A DNA stretch of 64,000 nt from Virgifigura sp964551315 (GTDB lineage Bacteria > Pseudomonadota > Alphaproteobacteria > Dongiales > Dongiaceae): positions 1 through 64,000 of the forward strand of contig CAZKCM010000003.1 of NCBI GenBank assembly GCA_964551315.1. The letters are read 5' to 3'. Shown here one piece after another: positions 59,352 to 64,000 of this stretch (its first letter is position 1; each line of letters opens with the position of its first letter). The notes under the pieces were generated by a model. That model ran no database searches, was not told the DNA's origin, and saw only the letters and a list, made by a program, of their open reading frames with translations. The position numbers and the translations under genes were made by a program.

Positions 59352-60371
59352 ATGCCGGACGTGTGGCTGAGCTCGGGCTTCCATCTTCTGCGGAGAGATG
59401 CGCAGGGCTGGCTCGCCGTCACCGACGACTTCCTGCGCGCCTATCTCATGCGGGCGGAACTGCGGCCGGTCGAGGAGTCCTGCCCCAATGAGCGGGCGCT
59501 CCACCAGGACCTGCTGGACGATCCACGGCGCCCCGTGCCGGCCGAACGACTCGCCGCCCTTGCCGATCCCGACGCCCGCGACAACTACGAGACCGTTCTG
59601 CGGTTCCGCGACCTGCTGATCGCACATGGCACCCTTGAGGCCTGCTACCTCGCCCTGTTTCGCGACGGCCAGGCCGGCACGGTTCCGCGGTTGTTCATCG
59701 ACCATCTCGTGCATGCCATCCTGCGCAGCCTTCTCGATGGCGGCGAGGACCCGTTCCGGTTCCGCGCGGCGGAGCTGTTGTTTCGAAGCCAGAAGGTGAA
59801 CCTGCAGGATGGCGGCGCGATCATGGTGGCGGACGAAGAAGTGATCGAGATGCGCGCTGCCGGGGGGCTCGGCGCACCCGGCCGCCTGCTTTCGGAGGGC
59901 GGGGCGCCGAGGTCGCGCAGCGTCGAGCTGGATGTGCTCGATGAGGCGAGCAGCGCGTCCTACTGGGAACGCAGCGACCGCTTCGACATGGTGCTCGACA
60001 TCGGCTTCACCCGCCCCGGCCTCGACGCCTTGTGCCGGGTCCTCGAGTCCTGGGTGGAGCACTTTCTCGGCGTTACGGTGACGATCCATCCGGTGCAGGC
60101 GATCAGCGACGAGCGCTGGATCTGGCATGTCGGCCTCGACGCCGAGGCGAGCGGGATTCTCAACGACCTCTACGAAGGCCGCGAGGTCGAGCAGGCCCGG
60201 ATAGCACAGATCCTCTCGCTCTTCCGGTTGGAATTCGGCGATTCCGCGACCATGCTGCCGGAGGTCGCCGGCAGACCGGTCTACCTCGCGCTGGCGATGA
60301 CGCCGGGCCGGCGGCTGCGGCTGAAGCCGCAGAACCTGCTGGTGAATCTGCCGCTGGCGGCGGCGGCCTGA
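59352..60371 (+). CDS. DUF6352 family protein
   Basis: A 339-aa soluble protein of unknown function. WLSSGFHLLRRDAQGWLAVT followed by DDFLRAYLMRAELRPVEESC at the N-terminus is the family hallmark. The rest is mixed alpha/beta with a conserved RLFIDHLVHAILRSLLDGGE block. It is 21 bases after DUF6505 on the same strand. A role in formate dehydrogenase maturation or C1 metabolism is inferred from neighbours only. Confidence 0.8.
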   Translation: MPDVWLSSGFHLLRRDAQGWLAVTDDFLRAYLMRAELRPVEESCPNERALHQDLLDDPRRPVPAERLAALADPDARDNYETVLRFRDLLIAHGTLEACYLALFRDGQAGTVPRLFIDHLVHAILRSLLDGGEDPFRFRAAELLFRSQKVNLQDGGAIMVADEEVIEMRAAGGLGAPGRLLSEGGAPRSRSVELDVLDEASSASYWERSDRFDMVLDIGFTRPGLDALCRVLESWVEHFLGVTVTIHPVQAISDERWIWHVGLDAEASGILNDLYEGREVEQARIAQILSLFRLEFGDSATMLPEVAGRPVYLALAMTPGRRLRLKPQNLLVNLPLAAAA

Positions 60372-60386
60372 GAGGGCGGGACGGGC

Positions 60387-60704
60387 ATGCCGTCGCGACC
60401 GCCGGATTCCTTCCTCGACCGGCCGGCCGCGCGTCTGCTGGCGCTGCTCGTCGTCCTTCTGTGCCTCGCGCTGTTGGGCTACATCCACCGCGACGACCTG
60501 CTTGCGACGGGCGGTGCGGAAGATGATCCCTTCGCCCTGTGTTTCGCCGAACGCGCCGACGACATCGCGCGGATGCGCGAGGAGGGCGTCATCGACGACG
60601 ATCGGGCAGCGCTTTTCAGAAGCCGCGCCGAGGCGTTCTGCCGTGCCCAGGCGGAGCAGGGCGGCGAGGGGGCGCCGGGTGCGCCGTCGCTGCCCGGGCA
60701 GTAG
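60387..60704 (+). CDS. Small single-helix membrane protein, unknown
   Basis: A 105-aa protein with one helix (ARLLALLVVLLCLALLGYIH) and a polar exported or cytoplasmic tail containing two cysteines (DDPFALCFAERADDIARMRE; FRSRAEAFCRAQAEQ). It lies 15 bases after DUF6352 and converges with the ferredoxin-like gene. I do not recognise the family. Confidence 0.65.
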   Translation: MPSRPPDSFLDRPAARLLALLVVLLCLALLGYIHRDDLLATGGAEDDPFALCFAERADDIARMREEGVIDDDRAALFRSRAEAFCRAQAEQGGEGAPGAPSLPGQ

Positions 60705-60719
60705 ATCGGGCAAGCCCGC

Positions 60720-62789
60720 TCAGTCGGCTCTGCCGTTTCCGCCGCGCCCGGCCCGAACCCGGGCCTGTGCTTCCTCGATTTCACGCTCCCGGAGATAGTC
60801 TTCCGTCGTTCGCGGGACGGGGCGGGGCGTTGTGGCGAAGGGGTGATCGCCCACCTCGAACTGCGCGATCACACGGCAGTCGCCGCACATCTTGATCCGG
60901 TCGATCGCGCTGGCGTCCTGGAACATCCAGTGCTTTTCGGCGAGCCGGGCGACGATCCGGTCGATCGAGCTCCTGGTACCGAAGGGCTTGCCGCAGCGAA
61001 CGCAGTGAAACGGCTCCTCGCTCTTGACGACGAGCGCCTCGCGCGCCGCCGCGGTGAAGTTGAGCCGCGGCTCCAGGGTGATGACCTGTTCCGGACAGGT
61101 GACCTTGCACAGGCCGCACTGCACGCAGGCGTCCTCCTGGAACCGCAGCTCGGGCCGGTCCGGATTGTCCTGCAAGGCGCCGGTCGGGCAGGACCCGACG
61201 CAGGCGAGGCAGAGCGTGCAGCCTTCCGTATCGACCTTGACGGCGCCGAACGGTGCCTGCGGCGGCAGCGGCAGCAGGTCGACGGGCTCCGGCGCGACGG
61301 CGTGCAGATGATCGAGCGCAAGGCGGATGATGCTCCGCTTGCCGCCCATCGGCAGGAACGAGCCCTGGCGAGGCGGCTCGACGGCCTCCGACCGCTCGTA
61401 AAGTGCCCGTTCGATCGCCTCGGGGTCGGCCTCGGTCATCACGTCGATGCGGCCGCTGCCGAAGCCGAGGCCGACCATCACCGTCTCGACCAGGCTCGCC
61501 TGCGCGGCCAAGGCGTCGAGTTCGCCGGTCTTTCCCGGCCCGACAAGAACCGCCACCTGCGCCGCACCATAGGCGAAGGCCGCCGACAGAAAGTCGAAGC
61601 CGATCTGCGTCACCTCATTGACGGCGAAGGGCAGGACATTGGCCGGCAGGCCCCGTCCGTAATGGGCCATGAGCGCGATCGTCTCCTCGCCCCGGCGGCC
61701 GTCATGCACCAGGAGCACCGGCCGCCGGCCGCCGGCCTTGACGAAGGTCGTCAGCAAGGTCCGCAGGCGCTCCAGCAGCACCGTCGCCGGCGGCAGGGCA
61801 TAGCTCGCCGCACCGGTCGGGCAGGTGCTGTGGCAGGAGCCGCAGCCGCCGCAGACGAAGGGGTCGATGGCCACTGCATCGCCGTCGGGGCGGATCGCCG
61901 AGGTTGGGCAGACATCGAGGCAGCGGGTGCAACCGGTCTTGCGGCTGCGGGAATGGGCGCAAAGATCGGCGTGAAAATCGACGTAGCGCGGCTTTTCGAA
62001 CTCCCCCACCATGTCGGCGAGTTGAAAGAGCGCGCGCTGCACCGCCGCCGGGTTTCCCGGATTCGGCCGGAAGTAGCCGTCGCGCCGCTCCGCACCTGGA
62101 AAGAGCGGGGCCCCACCGGTCAGGTCGAGGATCAGATCGCATGTCGACGCCGCGCCGTCGCGCGGCGCCTCGAAGGCGAGCCGCCCGCGCGAAGAGACGA
62201 CCAGCGGCGCATAGCCGTCGACGACGATCTCGAAGGCGCCGAGATGACCCTTGGCCGCGACGATCGTGCCTGCGAAGATCGGCACGTCCATCACCCGCGG
62301 CGGCACGATGTCGTCCGGCTCGGAGAGGAGCACCGTGACGTCGAGGCGCCCAGCGAGCTGGCGCGCCGCCTCGATCGCCGTCTCGTCGCGGCCGTAGACG
62401 AGGCACACGCCTTCCGAGCGCATGGTGACGGTGGTCGTCTCGGGGATCGTCAGCGCCGCTTCGGCGAGCAGGGCCGCCATCTTCGGCAGCGCCTTGCTTC
62501 CCTCTTCCGACCAGCCGGCCCGTTCGCGGATATTGGCATAGGTGACGGCCACCTCGGGCGCTTCTTCCCGCGCCACCTCGTCGAACAGCGGCGATTCCTG
62601 TGTGCAGGCGACGAGCAGCGGCCGGCCCGCGGCCAGGGCGGTACGGAAATTGTCGATCTGCGCGCGGCAAAGCTGCGTGTTCGGATCGGCCGTGCCGGCG
62701 GCTCCGCAAGCCTTGGCGAGGCCCTTGCCGTCGAGGTCCATCGTCCGCTCGCAGTTGCAGACGAGAACCGTCTTGCCCTCGAGTTCCAT
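60720..62789 (-). CDS. Large multi-cluster 4Fe-4S protein of formate dehydrogenase loci
   Basis: A 689-aa cytoplasmic iron-sulfur protein. Four complete [4Fe-4S] motifs are visible: C277/287/290/294, C313/316/319/323, C524/527/530/534 and C555/558/561/565. Further pairs occur at C11/C13, C596/C599 and C635/C638. The N-terminal VLVCNCERTM recalls HdrA-like or electron-confurcating proteins. Relatives sit beside DUF3305, DUF3306 and formate dehydrogenase, suggesting electron transfer from or to that enzyme. ATG 62789 follows GAGAGGACACGG. It is divergent from DUF3305. Confidence 0.83.
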   Translation of the reverse strand: MELEGKTVLVCNCERTMDLDGKGLAKACGAAGTADPNTQLCRAQIDNFRTALAAGRPLLVACTQESPLFDEVAREEAPEVAVTYANIRERAGWSEEGSKALPKMAALLAEAALTIPETTTVTMRSEGVCLVYGRDETAIEAARQLAGRLDVTVLLSEPDDIVPPRVMDVPIFAGTIVAAKGHLGAFEIVVDGYAPLVVSSRGRLAFEAPRDGAASTCDLILDLTGGAPLFPGAERRDGYFRPNPGNPAAVQRALFQLADMVGEFEKPRYVDFHADLCAHSRSRKTGCTRCLDVCPTSAIRPDGDAVAIDPFVCGGCGSCHSTCPTGAASYALPPATVLLERLRTLLTTFVKAGGRRPVLLVHDGRRGEETIALMAHYGRGLPANVLPFAVNEVTQIGFDFLSAAFAYGAAQVAVLVGPGKTGELDALAAQASLVETVMVGLGFGSGRIDVMTEADPEAIERALYERSEAVEPPRQGSFLPMGGKRSIIRLALDHLHAVAPEPVDLLPLPPQAPFGAVKVDTEGCTLCLACVGSCPTGALQDNPDRPELRFQEDACVQCGLCKVTCPEQVITLEPRLNFTAAAREALVVKSEEPFHCVRCGKPFGTRSSIDRIVARLAEKHWMFQDASAIDRIKMCGDCRVIAQFEVGDHPFATTPRPVPRTTEDYLREREIEEAQARVRAGRGGNGRAD

Positions 62790-63059
62790 CCGTGTCCTCT
62801 CCCGGCGAACTGCCGCTCGCTCGTCTTGTTCGTTCCGCACTCGCCGCGGTTAACGGACATCATATCGCCGCGACAGGCGATCATGCCAGAAGAGTTCGGC
62901 CCAAACCGCGCATCACGCGGGATCGATTGACGACCGGCCGCGGCGTGCGGCAGCCAGAGGTGGCAATCGCCGACGGCACTCGCTAACCTTGACCGAGGTC
63001 GCATTGGACGAGGTTGCGCGATAGCTTGGTGTCGAAAGGCGGATGCCGCGGAACTGGCC

Positions 63060-63587
63060 GTGAAAAACAGCGAAAGCATGCGGGTCGGAGTCGTGGTCGA
63101 GCGACGCCGGCTCCACAATCCCTGGCAGGAATACAGCTGGCGGCCGGTGGAGGTCGTGCCCGGGTTGGTGCCGGCCGAGGATTGGCAGATTCTCTACGAG
63201 ACGGACGACCTCGGCCGATATCTGGCCGGCACGCTGACCATCGAGCTGTTTCCCGGCGAAACGGAAGGATACCGCCGCAACCTGTCGCAGCGGACGCCCG
63301 TCGTCTTCGTGATCCTGCGACCGTTGGAAGGGACATGCGAGGAACGGCCGAAGCTGTTCCTCGCGACCGTCTGTCCCAACGAGGCGCAGGAGTATCTCGA
63401 AGGCGGCGATGATATCGTGGAAGGCGTTCCCATGCCGACCGCGGTCGCCGCCTGGGTGCAGGCCTATGTCGCCCGGTACCATCATCGGGAACGGGTGTTC
63501 GAGAAGCGCAAGCGCAAGCCGTCCGATCCGCGCCGTGGCGATGGTCCCGGAGGAGAGAGGGGCGGAGGAGGCAGTGGGCATGACTGA
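63060..63587 (+). CDS. DUF3305 family protein
   Basis: A 175-aa soluble protein. MRVGVVVERRRLHNPWQEYS followed by WRPVEVVPGL is the DUF3305 signature, and FLATVCPNEAQEYLEGGDDI is also conserved. The C-terminus is low-complexity. GTG 63060 or ATG 63078 could be the start. In other genomes this gene comes directly before DUF3306 in formate dehydrogenase clusters. The 62790-63059 divergent gap has no gene. Confidence 0.88.
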   Translation: MKNSESMRVGVVVERRRLHNPWQEYSWRPVEVVPGLVPAEDWQILYETDDLGRYLAGTLTIELFPGETEGYRRNLSQRTPVVFVILRPLEGTCEERPKLFLATVCPNEAQEYLEGGDDIVEGVPMPTAVAAWVQAYVARYHHRERVFEKRKRKPSDPRRGDGPGGERGGGGSGHD

Positions 63588-64000
63588 CGATCGCGGCGAA
63601 GGCTTCTTGGGGCGATGGTCCCGCCTGAAGCGGGAGCGCGCGGCCGGCGAGGATCGTCGCGATCGGCCGGAACACGAGGACGAGGCGGCCGGCACCGAGA
63701 TGGTGCCAGCCCCGGCGGCGGACACGCCCGCGGATGAGCGCGCGGAAGGTGACAGCGAACCATTGGATCTGCCGCCCATCGACAGCCTCGACAAGGACTC
63801 CGACTTCACCGTTTTCCTGAAGGAGGGCGTGCCCGAAGAGCTTCGGCGGCAGGCGCTTCGCAAACTGTGGTTGACGGACCCCGTGCTCGCCAATCTCGAC
63901 GGTCTGCTCGAATATGGCGAGGACTTCAACGAGCCCTGGCGGGCGGGGGGAGTCGTCAAGACGCTCTACCGCGTCGGACAGGGAATGCCGGGAGTCTTCG
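63580..64000 (+). CDS. DUF3306 family protein (3' end beyond window)
   Basis: Open reading frame running off the window (140 codons visible). GEGFLGRWSRLKRERAAGED at the N-terminus, an acidic/Ala-rich linker, and LPPIDSLDKDSDFTVFLKEG then VPEELRRQALRKLWLTDPVL are the DUF3306 hallmarks. ATG 63580 overlaps the DUF3305 stop by eight bases and has GGAGGAGG upstream. This pair predicts formate dehydrogenase genes to the right. Confidence 0.88.
   Translation, partial: MTDDRGEGFLGRWSRLKRERAAGEDRRDRPEHEDEAAGTEMVPAPAADTPADERAEGDSEPLDLPPIDSLDKDSDFTVFLKEGVPEELRRQALRKLWLTDPVLANLDGLLEYGEDFNEPWRAGGVVKTLYRVGQGMPGVF

Noticed and set aside
60843..62930. A 695-codon plus-strand frame opposite the iron-sulfur gene
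   Set aside because: It is the complement of a protein with four conserved [4Fe-4S] motifs, and its own translation is Arg/Asp/Gly-rich filler.
1..64000. CRISPR arrays, tRNA or rRNA genes, insertion sequences or prophage
   Set aside because: I saw no regularly spaced repeats, cloverleaf-like tRNA sequence, rRNA segments, transposase or integrase genes.

Overview
The window is a high-GC, densely packed stretch of a draft alphaproteobacterial genome; one 100-base run of N at 58182-58281 marks an assembly gap. FlaF, FlbT, a Rem/FtcR-type response regulator, a MotE-like protein, DUF1217 and the DUF3305/DUF3306 pair are all typical of Alphaproteobacteria, and the mix with DUF6468 points to a free-living member of the Rhodospirillales or relatives. 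The genus cannot be read from the sequence.

Layout. (1) 1-4563: the membrane and ATPase genes of a branched-chain/hydrophobic amino-acid type ABC importer (livHMGF), followed by a PLP-dependent D-threonine-aldolase-like enzyme. (2) 4812-44706: a nearly complete flagellar locus: PilZ protein, lytic transglycosylase, flgE-K-L, flgB-C-fliE-fliQ, fliI-flhA-flhX-like-fliG, the opposed fliL-fliP-fliR-flhB, fliF-H-N-M-DUF6468-motE-unknown, the regulator, flgI-J-N, flgD-fliK, an unknown gene with a FliL-like gene and motA, flagellin, flaF-flbT-DUF1217, a secreted TPR-like protein, and flgF-G-A-H-motB. One glutathione transferase gene sits inside it. Recognisable fliJ, fliO, fliD and chemotaxis genes are absent. 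(3) 44733-47194: a MarR-type regulator, a frameshifted secreted-protein gene and galE. (4) 47222-55905: a LysR regulator divergent from an operon of an MttB-family methyltransferase, an enolase-superfamily enzyme and a DgcA-like flavoprotein, then a sensor-less histidine kinase, a VCBS-repeat protein and a prepilin peptidase. (5) 56076-64000: a nicotinamidase, a FolD paralogue with changed active-site residues, and genes that in other Alphaproteobacteria accompany formate dehydrogenase (lipoate-ligase-like, DUF6505, DUF6352, a multi-cluster ferredoxin-like protein, DUF3305, DUF3306). The formate dehydrogenase itself would lie beyond the right edge.

The most notable unexplained structure is a shared cis-element, a TTTAAAC-like heptamer, exactly eight bases, then GTAG, in front of seven flagellar transcription units (flgE, flgB, fliI, flgI, fliK, flaF, flgF). 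Six of the seven lie 32-42 bases before the start codon. Three copies (flgB, fliK, flgF) also carry ATCGAAACCCG two bases upstream. The element is absent before the flagellin and the fliF operon. It could be the target of the regulator encoded in the cluster, whose receiver domain lacks the phosphorylatable aspartate, or of CtrA.

Regions 4 and 5 can be read as a one-carbon pathway: demethylation of methylated amines, oxidation of folate-bound C1 units and formate oxidation. That link is an inference from gene content.
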